A DNA stretch of 64,000 nt. Origin: Cloeon dipterum (taxonomy: Eukaryota; Arthropoda; Insecta; Ephemeroptera; Baetidae). Made by a program: the position numbers and the translations under genes. The notes under the pieces were generated by a model that saw only the letters and a program-made list of their open reading frames with translations, ran no database searches and was not told the origin of the DNA. The stretch covers positions 20,701,883 to 20,765,882 of the forward strand of contig NC_088789.1 in assembly GCF_949628265.1 (NCBI RefSeq), written 5' to 3'. Each line of letters opens with the position of its first letter. Position 1 is the first letter of the stretch. Positions 10,596-23,500 of the stretch are shown piece after piece.

Positions 10596-13500
10596 TCACA
10601 GCTTTGCCAAAGGCGAAAGGTTCAAAACCCTTTGCATGTCAGTAAAAGACTCTTCGAGAGCTGCGGCGAATTTGCGGGCGCTCGTTTCTGGGCACGAGTT
10701 GTGCGCCGAAGTGCCAAAAATCATGTCGTTGCTGCGAGGGTTGTAGCAGCAAGCGTAACCGTCCGTCACCAAGGGTCCGTAGCACATGTGCGACTCAGCT
10801 CGACCAGCAACCTGAATTTATTTATTAGAAAAATTTAAAAAAATATACTATTTTTTACCTGGCTGGTGGAGAGCCTCATGTGTGTGCTCCTGGTGAAGGC
10901 GACGTCCTTGAACAAATCTGGAAGCTCGATTCCGTTTTCTGCAGCGATCAGTCTGAGGCCCAAAAGGTGTCTGTCCACGCCTTCGCCAGCAAGAGCCTGG
11001 AATTCCGTTATGTTTCAGATTTTTTTTGTGTGTAAATCTAGAATGCTTATTACCAGAGTTGCGTAGTCCTTGTGTGCCTTAATGGCGTTCCTCAAAGTGG
11101 CTGCCTTTTCGTTCGCACTTGCTGCTCCGTTCAGCATGGTCTGCGCAAATTTGACGGATTCGGAGGAGCAGGAGCGGATTGTTTCCGTTCGGCCGTGAAT
11201 GAACCTGCGCGTCGCTGCGGACTCGTAGTGGGCGCCAGGGACGTTGTGCAATCTTAAAGGTTTGTTAGAAAAGGTGGGATACAATTTTGAATCGTAATTC
11301 TCACCTGAAAAAAGCGTATTGGATTCCCATCTGAACGTAGCTGTCTGGACTCAGTTTCTGCGATTTGATGTACTCCTTGCCGTAGCCGGTGAACGCAAAA
11401 CTGTACATTTCTAGATCGTCGACCAACCTTAAAAAATGAATAGCTGTTTAATTAAAAATATTAATTATTTGTAAAATTTACTTGTCCAGGTTGATTTTGG
11501 CTTGTTCAATCATTCCAGAAACCTCATTTGCAACTTCAAAATTTAATATCTGGGGCTTCGCATACCTCAGTGCCGGCTGTTGAGGGTGTCGGTGGGCGCT
11601 GGAAGCAATAAACTACCACGTTAATATCATTCAAAAAGGGACGAAACTATATTGCAGAAATGATTAATCTTGTATTTTTACATGCAGTCGTTTTTTTTTA
11701 ATTTTACCATAATCGTGTAGGCAATAATTTTTACGCGTAAGTTTGTGATGATTTGCTACCCACTTTCTCACAGCCTCAACTTGAGCTATGGGTAAATAGG
11801 AACAGGGTTTACCAATTTTGTAAAGCGCGAAAATGCACCAGTTAGTTACTTGACAAATTTAGAATAAAAATTCAAATTCTAAGTTTTCCCGCATTTTTGG
11901 CATTTTACCCTAGCTTAATTAATGGTAGGAATAGCATTTTTAAATTATAACACTGCAAAGCAGCAGATTGTTTCACGTAAATCCGCAAATTTTGTAGATT
12001 TGCTAGGAAAACGAAAAAACTTAAATCCTTGCGAAGAAAATTGGTCTAAATTGATGCTGAAAAAACCGGGTGGATAAAAAATTCAAACCTGAATTTTCTC
12101 CGTGATTTCTTACCAATAGTTCACAATATGGTCCATCATAACAGCAATCGGCTGTCCTTCGGCAGGGCTGTGCTCGTAGGTCAAACCTACTTCTCCATCA
12201 GGGCCGAAAACGAACTAAATAAAAAAGCGAAATTTGAAGCTTAGAGCTTTTTAAGATTTTGATTATTCCGCACCTGAATGGTCTTGTCAAACCATCTGTT
12301 TGCAGAGTTGCCCTGTGAGCCGCCTCCGTGGGTCATTTTTAATGCAGCGGACGTGAATTGGTTGGGGGCGGCTCTCTCGTCAGGAGATGGGGGACCATCG
12401 ATGCACACGAGAAAGAGGCACGTTTCAATCGCATCCAGCACGGCCTTATTCTGTGCACCTAAAATGTTCAAACGGTATTGCCATCTCAGTAAAATCAGAA
12501 TTAATAATGTTGCTAATTGATGTCACAAATTTCAAACATCAAAATATTTTGGAGGTAGTAAAGATCTGTTGTGGGAAAAGATGTTTTTGCTTGACAAGCT
12601 TATACAATATGCAAAACAAATACCTAATAAATTTAGCAGTACAGTGAGGCAACAACTGTCGTAAATAAACGTGACAATAATATTTGCTTGATTCAACTGT
12701 TTACGGTTCATGTGTTATTCATAAAAAGGATGATGCCACACGTAATAAAAAAATCTACTTGGCAGCTTAGTTTCTCAAGGCAGTCATCTTTTTATGAGTG
12801 GAAATATCCTTTTGAGTTTGACTTTTAAGTAAGAATAAATGCCTCAAGAATAAATGACTTATCAACATTAAAATATTTTAAATTGGTTCATTCTAAAAAA
12901 AAATAAATAAACTCACTTTGGCTGAGGATTTTGTGCGCCTTGGCCCAATTGTCCCTGTGTTCGGACGTAAGGATGCCAACGGGCGGTGCCACTTCTTGTG
13001 AGTCGTGAATGCAGTCCTTCAGCTGCCCCAGAATTTGTCCCTGGCTGAGTGGTCCACCGTGGTTGCCGTAAACATTCACCTTGAAAAACTGACACCCAGT
13101 GTTGAAATTCAAGTGGAGTTAAATTTAAAAAAAAAATACCTGGTTATTGTGAACAACGACGATGTGTTTGGCAGGATCCTTCTCATTTGGCAGCCGCAAT
13201 TTGTCCCTCTTCTCCGCCGGAATGCGGCACGTGCCGAGAACCTTGAAATACTGCGACATGTCCAGGGGGTGCGGCCCCATTTTCTCCTGAGCGATCTCGT
13301 TGCTGATTTTTAACCCATTAGTATAAAAAGGATAAAATGATTGGAAGAATTTCTTACGAATCAAGCTTCACTTTGAAGTCAAGGGCTGCAGCGATCACCA
13401 GCGACGCATTTGACAGTTGCTCTTTTACAGAGGAAATTTCTTTCCTTGGGAAAACTAAGCCAGGATTGGAGAACACAACCACAGGCGCTCGAAATTCCAG

Positions 13501-14588
13501 ATAGGCCGTGTTCAGCCACCAGTCTGCCAACTATAGGGATTACGGTTTAAGTGAAAAAATTATTGAGTAATATGGAATTTAATTTTAGTACCCAATTTTC
13601 CGTGTTTTTCGCTCGCTCGTCAAGCAGTTTTTGCAGCTTTTCCCCAACGCCTCCAGCGCTGCCGAATTTGGCGGCCAGGTTTTCCGTGACTTTAAGCTCT
13701 TCTGCATTGACAAAGGGTCTGATTGATCTGAAAATATTAAAGAACAAAAATTAAGTTTGATGTTGCGCAATTTTTATTGAAAAAAATCTTAGTCTATTTA
13801 AGAATACTAAAAAAATCCCTTAAAATTGGCAGTCTTATAAAAATTAATTAATAACGAATACCCAATAACAACGTGAAAATACAAATTATTAATTTAAAAT
13901 GAAATTTGAAAATAAGAAAAAGAGGAAAAATATTAATTATTCCTATTCACTACCGTTTAAATAAAAGCCATAATTCTACAAAAATGTCAAATTGTACGAT
14001 ACCTTAAATATCGATCAAGGGTAATCTTCAGGGGTGGAACAGGTAAACGAGGCAGAGCGGAAGCCTTCGGGGAAGAAGTGGAAAACCTGGCGCTGATGAT
14101 GTTCGGCGCCATTGTGCTGCAGACTTTGCTTGGAAGTTTGAGCAAAAAGTTTCTGCTCATGTGGGCAGCCTGAAATAATTATATCCCGTATGAGAGATAC
14201 TAGTAATAAAAATTGTGTCGCTTAAATATCAAAACTAGTAAAACAAGACAAAAAAAATAAGGCACCTAAAGATAAAAACTATTCTTCAAACAGTCTGCAG
14301 GCGTCTAAAATGCTTAGCCAACAATCGAAAAATATCAAAACAAGAGCTGAAATAAACAGAGAAACAAGCAATATAGGCTAAAAATTAAGAAAATGTCCAT
14401 CACCGCTACTTAAACAAAATATATAATTAATTACAACATGCGATTTGAGCCTTAATTCAAACTGTTACCAAAACATTTGAAAAACTCATGCGGCGAAATT
14501 GATTTAACAACGCAGTCCTACACATTTAAAAACTAACCATCACTTTGGAGGCAGTAGCCGCTGACACTTCAAAAATTTGGGCAAACAT
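10596..14588 (-). CDS. CRAT: Carnitine O-acetyltransferase (13 exons, about 646 aa)
   Basis: Exons: 14538-14588, 14003-14169, 13592-13727, 13358-13530, 13140-13302, 12917-13088, 12274-12458, 12114-12214, 11482-11598, 11305-11427, 11054-11252, 10859-10996 and 10596-10811; they sum to 647 codons. The enzyme moves short acyl groups between CoA and carnitine. LPRLPVPPLKITLDRYL opens the choline/carnitine acyltransferase domain; the catalytic His is about residue 364 in LTYEHSPAEGQP; STSQV near the end is the acyl-site motif; CYGPLVTDGYACCYNP precedes the C-terminus. The protein ends AKL, a peroxisomal PTS1. The N-terminus is rich in Arg, Ser and Leu (MSRNFLLKLPSKVCS) and lacks acid residues, like a mitochondrial presequence. 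Either the exon-1 ATG or the in-frame ATG in exon 2 could start translation, so dual mitochondrial and peroxisomal targeting is likely, as known for animal CRAT. Length matches the ~626 aa family. Confidence 0.95.
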
Positions 14589-16605
14589 TCTGTTGCCCTT
14601 GAATTAGAGAGAGCAGTGGAAATCAAATATTATTAATAGGCCCTGTTTCGTTTGGTTCCTCTGTTTCCCCTCGCTGAAAAAGAATTAGGATGAATCAGTT
14701 ATTCGACAAAGAAAAATTATGATACAGCAATAACTTCTGTAAAGCGCTTAAATAACTTTGATTTTGAACGGATTAAATAATTTATTATGTATATTTCGTA
14801 TGTTATTTAAATCACATTGAAGATAATTAAGTTTTCAAAACACAAGAAAATAACAGTTGTTTTAAGTAGTTTTCAATAAATTGAATGGGACCTGTACACA
14901 CCGATAAAAATATCAAAGTTACTCTTATCCTTCTATAATTATCTCTCTTCGATCCCTTCTCTATTATTTAAAGTTCAAGAGTCCTTATTGAGCACAAAGT
15001 ACGATCACATTGGCAACAATTTAACGTTTCGGACACGACAAATTGAATGAATTTCTGCGTCAACCATGGCACAGGGCGCAATACTAACCAGGGTGGACGA
15101 AGGGCAGGGTGCCAGAGCCGCCCAGAGCGTCAGGAGCAAAGTCAGGAACTGCCTTTTGAGCTCGTCAACAACATCCCTCCCCTCAGGTGACGTCGGCCCA
15201 GAAGAGCACCGGCCTGCTGCCTGCTACTGCTGTACTGCTAGTGCTCGGCGACAGCTGCTGACATCTGGCGGAAAAGCTGGAGCTCTTTAAAAAGTTCAAT
15301 GAAACCGCACTCGCGTGTGGGTTGTGCTGTAAGATATAAGAGCGGAGATAAAAAAATGTTATACCCCTGCTTGCAGCCTGCATGGTTATTACCTTATTTT
15401 ATTGTTTGCACCAAAAGCCAAAGGTTATCACACGCAACCGAGGAAAAAATGTATCATTATTTAATTCCTCGCATCCTTTTTCAAAGGCTAAAAGGGGTTG
15501 GTTGGTTGGTGGGCGGAAATTTATGGACTTCTCTCGCTCGCGCTTGTTTAATTTAAAGGTTATTTATAATTGTGTCAATGGTGTTTTATCCACACTGGCT
15601 GCAAAACTTGTAATTTATTTAATTCGTTTTTTTTACTGAGATAGGAATGATAAATTTTATAGAAATATAGCAAAAATGATTAAGCCGATCAGATATTTTA
15701 GGTGCTGAAACTTTATTGAGCTATTAATTTTTCTAGATGATATCTAGGATTAGTTCCAAATTACACATCAACTGGATTCGTCTTGTCAAATAGTTTTAGC
15801 TCGTGAAAAATATCCATGATTCGAAAAAACTGGCTTATTTAAATTTAATCTTTCTCATTTTGTATCTTCAACTCGCTCTTAAATCATTATATTCTTCATT
15901 GTGACATTCTAGGCCTGTGTTTTCAGGTCATTTTCATGGAATTTTGCAGATTTTTGCTCGTTTCCAACCAGGATTTTCGACGTAACTGAGATGATAATGA
16001 AGCAGGGCTAATACAGTATATATTTTATATCGTATATTTTATGAAATAGAGCACTTATACTGTGACACCGCAAATTTTCGAAAAGGAAATTAATGAGAAG
16101 ATTTTAAACAAATTAGATTTTCCGGTTATTGTTCATCCAGTTTATCCACGGCTGCGCTTTTTTACCAGAAGATGAACCAGTACAAAATGGTTTCGCTTTT
16201 AAAAAATGGAACAAAAATGTTCAAATTTTCGGGGATGAGCGCTATTATGGTGAAGATTGAGAACGTGTGGTGGCTTTTAGTATTTTTAAGGAGGCAAAGA
16301 AATTTGTTTCAGTCAAAAATTCAGGTGGTGAAAATATCTATCAAGCTTAATTTCATTCAAGTTGAAATTGTTAAATAATAATATAAATTTAAAATTTTAA
16401 ACATAATCAGAGCAGATATGAGATATATGTCATTGACTTGATGGTGCAAGGAGGAAGAAAACAAACAGCTATAAATTTTCGCACAATTAATTTTTGAAGT
16501 GGTTTCATCGCCAACATAATAAATTACAGTGGAATGATGACTTTTTCATGTTTTCCAACCGCTTTCTGTTTTAATTATCCAAAAAGTCTTACTGTTTATT
16601 TTCAG

Positions 16606-16716
16606 AAAAAAACAGCGGACAGTAATTTGGTCGACTTTCCATCCTGTTTGCAAAACGAGGATGAAGTACGTTTGCAATTCGCCGTGGAAGGAGCAGCCTC
16701 GAGGGAAGACATTTAA
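16606..16716 (+). CDS. Possible orphan terminal exon, unknown protein
   Basis: After a plausible acceptor (TTTATTTTCAG) an open frame of about 36 codons runs through LVDFPSCLQNEDEVRLQF and ends EGAASREDI then TAA. An AATAAA follows 20 bases later (16736-16741). The composition is unlike the surrounding A/T-rich DNA. A possible upstream exon lies at about 16169-16324, with an acceptor before AAGATGAACC and a donor after AAAATTCAG. I do not recognise the protein. It could be the last exon of a small gene, or a decayed remnant. Confidence 0.3.
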   Translation, partial: KKTADSNLVDFPSCLQNEDEVRLQFAVEGAASREDI

Positions 16717-16735
16717 CCATTATTTATTTTTCCTG

Positions 16736-16741
16736 AATAAA
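16736..16741 (+). terminator. AATAAA after the orphan exon
   Basis: Canonical poly(A) hexamer 20 bases beyond the TAA of the candidate exon 16606-16716. On its own such a hexamer is common by chance in A/T-rich DNA. Confidence 0.3.
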
Positions 16742-17179
16742 TGGCGTAAATTCTGTTGACCAGATGAAAGTGTGTCTCTTTTTAAGTGACGACAGTGTAC
16801 AAGCTCGCCTGAAATTGCCACTTTACGTCTTCTTTACTGTCCATTGTGACAGTTACAAGCTGCGATAGATCTTATAGATCTTCAGGTGCAACGTTGCGAA
16901 AGTAATGGCACACGCACCATGGCTGCGAGGCCCATTGTAAATCAGCAAATAATATACACACATACAGAGCGCGCGGCGAGGGAGTAAGATATCAAAGGAC
17001 CCATTCACCCCGATCGAGCGCCGCCCCCAGCAACCCCCACCAACTGGACACCCACGCGAAGTCCGCATTTCTATTTATAGACCCAGCTAGAACATTTGCA
17101 AATGTTCACACCCCTTTTCTAGAAATGATTTTTATTTCTGCAATCTACGCGCGGAGTTCAAAGTTCTACGATTTATTAC

Positions 17180-17534
17180 TATGCGATCGGAAAAATTCCT
17201 AACGAGGCCGAAAAATGCGAAAAGCGCGTGGGTGCGGCGATAAAACAATAGAAATTATCACGCAACGAGGAGCGGAGAACGCGGCCGCGGGTGGGCGCCG
17301 CGAGGGCGAAAAAACGCGCGGCGGAGAACGAGAGGCGGCGCCACCTGTTCGCAGCCGCTGCTGCGGCCTGGTGGACGCGGAGGGGCCGTGGAGGGAGAAG
17401 AGGGGGTGGGGCGGCCGGGGGCCGCACTCTGGCACTCTCGAGGCAGGCTAGCGTCATTCTCGACAATGGTGAGCAGGCGGGCGGGCGGCCCACCTGGCGC
17501 CATGTGAGCCCCCAAACGAAGTCACCCTCGCAGC
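17180..17534 (+). promoter_or_regulatory. GC-rich promoter/5' UTR of IA-2
   Basis: A sharp rise in GC and CpG density over about 350 bases directly before the IA-2 start codon, in otherwise A/T-rich DNA. A TATTTATAG element sits about 460 bases before the ATG. Probably the promoter and 5' leader; the start site is not visible. Confidence 0.4.
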
Positions 17535-20500
17535 ATGTCCGGGGGCGCCACCCCCAGCCGCCTGCTGCTGCTGCTTCTCCTGGAGGCGGCCCTTTTCAGA
17601 CCCCCGGCCGTCCTGGCCCTCGGAAATATCGGTGAGTCTAATAGCGCGTGACCCTGACCTCCGTGTCAAAAGGTCGCCAGGCAGGGATGGATGGACGGAT
17701 CGATTCGTGACGTTTGTTGCGCCTATAAACGCATTTGGCCGCTGAGGAAATGATGAATGACACTTTCGCACGTCCGCCACCGCCGCAAATTGCCTTTCAA
17801 CATGATTAATTTTTCAGTTCTGGAGCCAAAATGATTGGTGACGCTCAAATTAATTCCGCCTGTCAAATCATAATGATATATTCTCGGGCGAAGCGTTCTA
17901 TTTTTGTTTATCTGAAAAGTCGTTTCAATTTTGCCACAGCCGCGAGACAGTCAAATTACAACGTCAAGCCGCAGTCTCCAGGGGTACATTTTCATGGTCG
18001 CGGGACTTTGGATGATGTTAGCCTCCCTGCCTTAAAAACATTGAGCTCGGTTACTAAAACAAACTGCGTGAGCAATAATTTACCAACAACACCAGAAACA
18101 TTTTTACGGCTTCAAACTTCCAAATGGCATATTTAAATTGATAAATGATGGTTCCGTTGATAAAATTAGATTGTTTTTAAGATAAAAATTTATTACACTT
18201 TTTAAATCATTATGGAAATTTCATTTAAATCGTGATCAGGGCTTTAGGAGAAGTCCCGTGTTATTCCCGACGATGTGGTGCACATTAAAATCATTCGCTC
18301 GTCGGCCTAGTTTCTTCTCGTTGCAAAGCAAATACTCGAACAATCCTACCCGCTGTGGTGCGCTCGCCCAAGGGAGAGTCCATTTCTCATTGTCTCTCTT
18401 CTGTATGATCGCGGATGGAGATAATGACCGGGACTAATGACAAGGTCCACGCGTCAGGACATGTTGCCGACAATCTCTTTCTTTTTTCACCCAGAGAAAA
18501 GTGAAGTGTTGCCTTCTACCTTTGCTTTCGTTTCTCTGCGGTAAAATCGCTACAGAATTAGATTATCATTTTTCTTAACTTCATCTCAATTTGAAAATGT
18601 TTAAGTTTGCAACGTGGAAGGAATTTAATATCTGCTGTATTTTCCTCTAGTACAATTTTCCAAACATTTTTGGCGTGTTTTCAACATTTATATTTGAACA
18701 TCAATAGTCTGTTTCTCACCTTTCCCATTTTTGGAAATTCATTAAAAGATTGACCTTGGCCTTTAACACATTTCTCATCTCCATTCCGGAAAGAGTTGAA
18801 CTAAATTAATCTTAAACGAAATGCAAACAAAAGGGAAGGTCACGAGAAGTGGTTTGAATAAAATGACACATCTCGTGTATCCTCTTTTAATTTGTCCGCA
18901 ACAACATCCGTTCTGCTTTTTTTAAGGAAAATCTTCGCGGCGAGGAATTTTCCCACATGTCAAATGCATTTATTTCAACGTAAGTAAATATGGAAATGCC
19001 AATTACGGTGCTTGTCAACCTCCTGGTCGGTCGATGAATAAATTATGTTATGCCACGCGCAAATTCATTAAAAGTTGACTCAAAATTGGATTCTGGCCTG
19101 CCTGTTCTTTTCAGCCACCGCAGAAAAGTCCTTCACTCGAGTTGAAGCCTTGCTGATAAAAAATTTCCGTGCCGCCGCTGCTGCCATAACCATAGTTAAT
19201 TATAAAAGTCAAGGAAAAGAGTGCATGCGCGTGCGGTAATTAGCTTTTGCCGTCACCAAGTCAGCCGCGTTGAATTTGGAAATTCGATTTCCGAGTGCCA
19301 CTCGCGGGACTTTAGACCGAGAGCAAACTTAATTTGGCCATTTCCGCGGACTTGAATCAATCACTCGACGCCGTTCATCCCACGAGGGAAATCACACATA
19401 GTGAAAAAAACATACGTCGATTTACAGCTACGCAGTATATTGTCCCAGCGCTCGCCGTTATCGCCCGCGCGAGATAGTGAATCGACGATTTAGCAGCCCT
19501 CATGCGTGGGTACCAACGGAAGTGAACAAGATTCATATTTTCGCGAAATGCACCATTCAGATGACCCAGAACACGATAAAAGGAGGCTAGGCCCGGTTTT
19601 GTCCATTGTTTAAAGACAGTAAATATTTAAGAAAGAAATCTATGCCTTTTATGAAATAATCAAAATATTAGAAATTTTAGCTCATAATACACATCCTTGG
19701 ATAAATGAGATGAATCGAAATTAAGCGATGAATCATTGATAAACCGTTTAATATTTCGAGAAATTTAGTAAAATCTGAAATTTAACCGTTACTGGGTCCT
19801 GATTTCATTTATGCACACTTTAGAGGCAACCTGTTAAACATTAAAATTGTAGTTTTTTAAAGTGAATTAATTACACTCGATGATGTGTTTTTAATTAAAT
19901 TTCTCTCCTTATTTCCATTAAATTCCAACTTAGAGACACCAAAGTGAGAATTTAATTTAAAAGAAAAAGAAACAATGTTTCCAAGTGGTTGCTTCTGCAA
20001 TTAGTCATTTTAAAAGCATTCCTTTTGTAAGGAATTTCAGAGGCATGCTTCTCTCTCGCAGTGCTATACTCATTTTTAATTTGGCTTCCCGAGAGCAAGA
20101 ATGCCTAGCGTTTTAATCAAGTTCCCTTTTTCTCAGCAACCGGGCTTCCATAATTGCGGTTCGTTTTGTGTAATCGGGGGGTGCAAGGCTATTTTCGAGA
20201 GAAACAAAGAGTAGAGGCAATTTGGATGCTGTGCCGATTGACGCGCGCGTCCAACTGGTTGCATAAAGCGGCGATCCTTTTTTGTGACGCGCCTCATAGT
20301 TGGCTGATCAATCAAGCCGCAGTGCCGAATTGCGCGTCGGGCAGCTTTGATTACGAAACAGGGGTTGCGCAGAGGTCAAGCAGGAACAACAGGTCGGCGT
20401 CAAAGGGTTGGAAATAGCCAGCAGATCGGATCAGGACACGCGATTCCGGCGAATTGCGGGGAGACGCCCAAAGGATCGCTCACAAAAATAGCCGCAAATG

Positions 20501-23500
20501 GCTCCGCGGGTTGAATATTTCATGAGCCATAACGGGGACGAGAAGAGGTTATTAAATGCGGCATTAATTGCAGCACACACTTGTGACGCAAAAGCAGCAG
20601 ACGGTGAGGCTTTGGAGAAGATATGTAGACATATGGGGTAAATTGTCTCATTTTAACAGCCAAGACTGTTAAAAGCAGGAATTTAATGGAATAGAGAATT
20701 CAACGGCACTAAAACTAAATCACAAAAGGGTGTTTCCACTGGAAATTTCGTAGAAATTTGTTGGAGCACACCATCCTGAACTTTTGCAATGTTGTTGCTA
20801 TAGAGACGTCGAAATAGCCAAGTTTGTCGAAAAAAACTTATGTATTGCTTTTTCCTGGAAAAACGGGCCTGTCGGCGTTCACAAAAATGAGAATATCTCG
20901 AGTTCTAATTATGTTAGGACATTACACTTTGAGCCAAAAGATGCCATGGACAGCCTACAGCTTTTAAACTCTAAACAATTTAAAAAATTTTCTAAATTTA
21001 AATAATTGTTTTATTTTTTATTTTTTTAATATCTCGAAATTTATTTGTTTTATATATTGAAAGTATTGGATGAAATCTTGCCCTGAGTGTATGTAACATG
21101 CTTAGAAATTTTCAGGATGGTGTAACTTGTAGTTTTCGAGAAACAAAAGGATCAAAGCTTTTTTTAGTTCAGGTGACAAGTAAGAAAATCAAAATTGCAC
21201 GATTGATTTATTTTAACCTTTGGAATATGCTTTTTGTCACTCCTGAGGTCAGAAAAGGCCATCAGAATATATGAGAAATCGAACCCTGGCGTCAGGGTAG
21301 CCCTCGGGTGATCGATAAAATTTATTCCCATGTGTAGCTACTTTTACGACGCCTGACGGGCTTTGTATTGGTTCAATCTCCTAGATTGCAAACCGAGAGC
21401 TTTCAGAAAATGTGTATTTGCAATTTGACCCTTTAGACGCCTTCAGAGTGCTCAAGAAATGCCCTTATAATCTCTTGCCTGAGCAGTTTTTCCCATCTAT
21501 ATGCATGGTATTTTTTGCTTGACACTTTTGAATGTAGTATTTTTAATAACGCGCTCTTTAATTATGAATAATTAATACCTTTCTCTCTCATTTAGAATAT
21601 TCCTGTCTCATTAAATTCAGCACGAATTAATGGTCTATTCAATTCCCACGAGTTTACACACTCAGGAAGGTGAAATTTAATCTCCACGTCGTTACCAAAT
21701 GAATTCTACGCATCACAGAAAATAATCCACCTTGTTTTTGTTACATGCCGTGCGTCTCGGCTGGCGGCTCTCTTTGCTTTTCTCCTGAGGAGATGAGTGG
21801 CGAGCGGGCGAACAGCGAATCAATATCACGGCCTGCGAACGAGTGGGTGGCGCTGATGACGTCAGTTGCGGCGCCGGCGCCGCCGCCAACGCTGTGTGGG
21901 CGGCGGGGCGGGCGGTTGACAGTCGATTTTCACCCCCAGATTTGCGCCCTGCACCTACTCTAATTAACCAACGAGAGTGGGCGGTGGGCAAAACAATTTA
22001 AATTATTGTTTATTAATTTGCTACTACAATAAAGATGCAAAACTCGCGTGCGCGTGTGAGTGCGCTCTCCATTCATGCGGCCCCGCAGTTTGTTCTGGAT
22101 CCTCTGACGTCACCGTATTGATTTCGGGTTGGATCTTTTTTCCCAGAGTATAAGCACGGACGGGAGGATTTTTAACGAGCTCGTTTGCATTTTAGGCTTA
22201 ACTGGTCTTCTCGAAAAAAAGATACGCTTAACGAACGAGATTATATTTCGGCATGGCAAGTGAAATAATAATTATTGCGTTTGTCCCGTCACATCTGGGC
22301 GGAGGGTTTAGATTGGGCAGAGGATCAACTTTAGTCTTTTCATGGGAAATTTGTTTTTTCTTTATCGTGCGAGATTTTCTGCATAGATGATTAAAATTTA
22401 GATTAAGGGTACATCTGAAACTTTGTAGTGTTTCCCATTTTTCATATTTGAAAATGATTGAAATTAATTAATCGTTTCGACAATAATATTGAATGCAAAA
22501 TAAGAGAGAAAATTTTAAATTTTATGTTAGTGCTACACTATGTTTTTCGTCTAAAAATAACTAATTGGGGCTGTCCAGATAAGGTTAATAGTTCTGACAG
22601 GGGTCTGTGGATCTTGATTATGTTATGTTTTTTTTACTGAAACTAGGCACCATTTGACCAACAATGCCATTAAAAAACCAGCATACCCTCATTTGTGGAA
22701 CTAGTTACATCGAGTGAAACAACTTTCCCGTTGATTCTAAAGTAGTAGATCAAAGGTCATGGTCACTGAAATCGATTTTTCGATATGGTACCCGTCTTTG
22801 AAAACGAACATATATTTTTTTAATTTTGATAATTAGTCTTCTTGTAAAGAGCAAAAAATTATGTTGGTTTATAGTGTCAAAATTCGGAATGATATTTTGC
22901 CCTCATATTTTTTTTTGAAAAAAAAGTACCAAAATGGTGCTTTTACCGTTTTTTTAATATTGTCACGCATATATCTCGGCTTTTAAAGGTCAGCTTTTGA
23001 AAAAATCACACACCATTAGACTTCTCATGACTTCTCATAGTTAACCCCTTCAACCCACTTTTTCGCTCCCGGAAAAATGTAAAATTTCACTATTTTAGCA
23101 TTGGAAAGATGAAAATAAATAATATAATTTTTTTCCAGAAAGTTTTTAATGATTAATTTTTACGCTCTGTATTAAAAAATACAGCTGTTATCGGTAATTT
23201 TTGGGAAGGAAACAAACGATGTGAATTGCTACTTCCTGCGTACTGACGCTCATGTTCAATTATTCATCATGAAATGATAAATAAAGCATCGTATTTTATC
23301 TTCCATAGTGATCCTAAATTTTCATTCCCATTTTGAATGTCCAAACCTACACAGGGGCACAACAAAAATTTGGAATCAGAGGCCCCTTTTAATGTAGCGT
23401 GTGGTATATTTAAGTAATTTCCAGTCTTTTCCTCCTTTTTGCTCAACGATCTCTATTAAGAAATTCCGTTCCCTTTCGTATTATGCCGGGAAATGCGTTT

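Larger units (their letters stand above)
14589..17534. other. Intergenic region between CRAT and IA-2
   Basis: Holds the divergent promoters of CRAT (minus) and IA-2 (plus). Most is A/T-rich. A moderately GC-rich patch at 15060-15300 may be an untranslated 5' exon of CRAT. A possible orphan terminal exon is at 16606-16716 (separate entry). The last 350 bases are strongly GC-rich and CpG-rich and probably form the IA-2 promoter and 5' UTR. Confidence 0.45.

Noticed and set aside
17199-17635. Several overlapping open frames in all orientations before IA-2
   Set aside because: Long frames on both strands are expected in CpG-rich promoter DNA; none has domain character.
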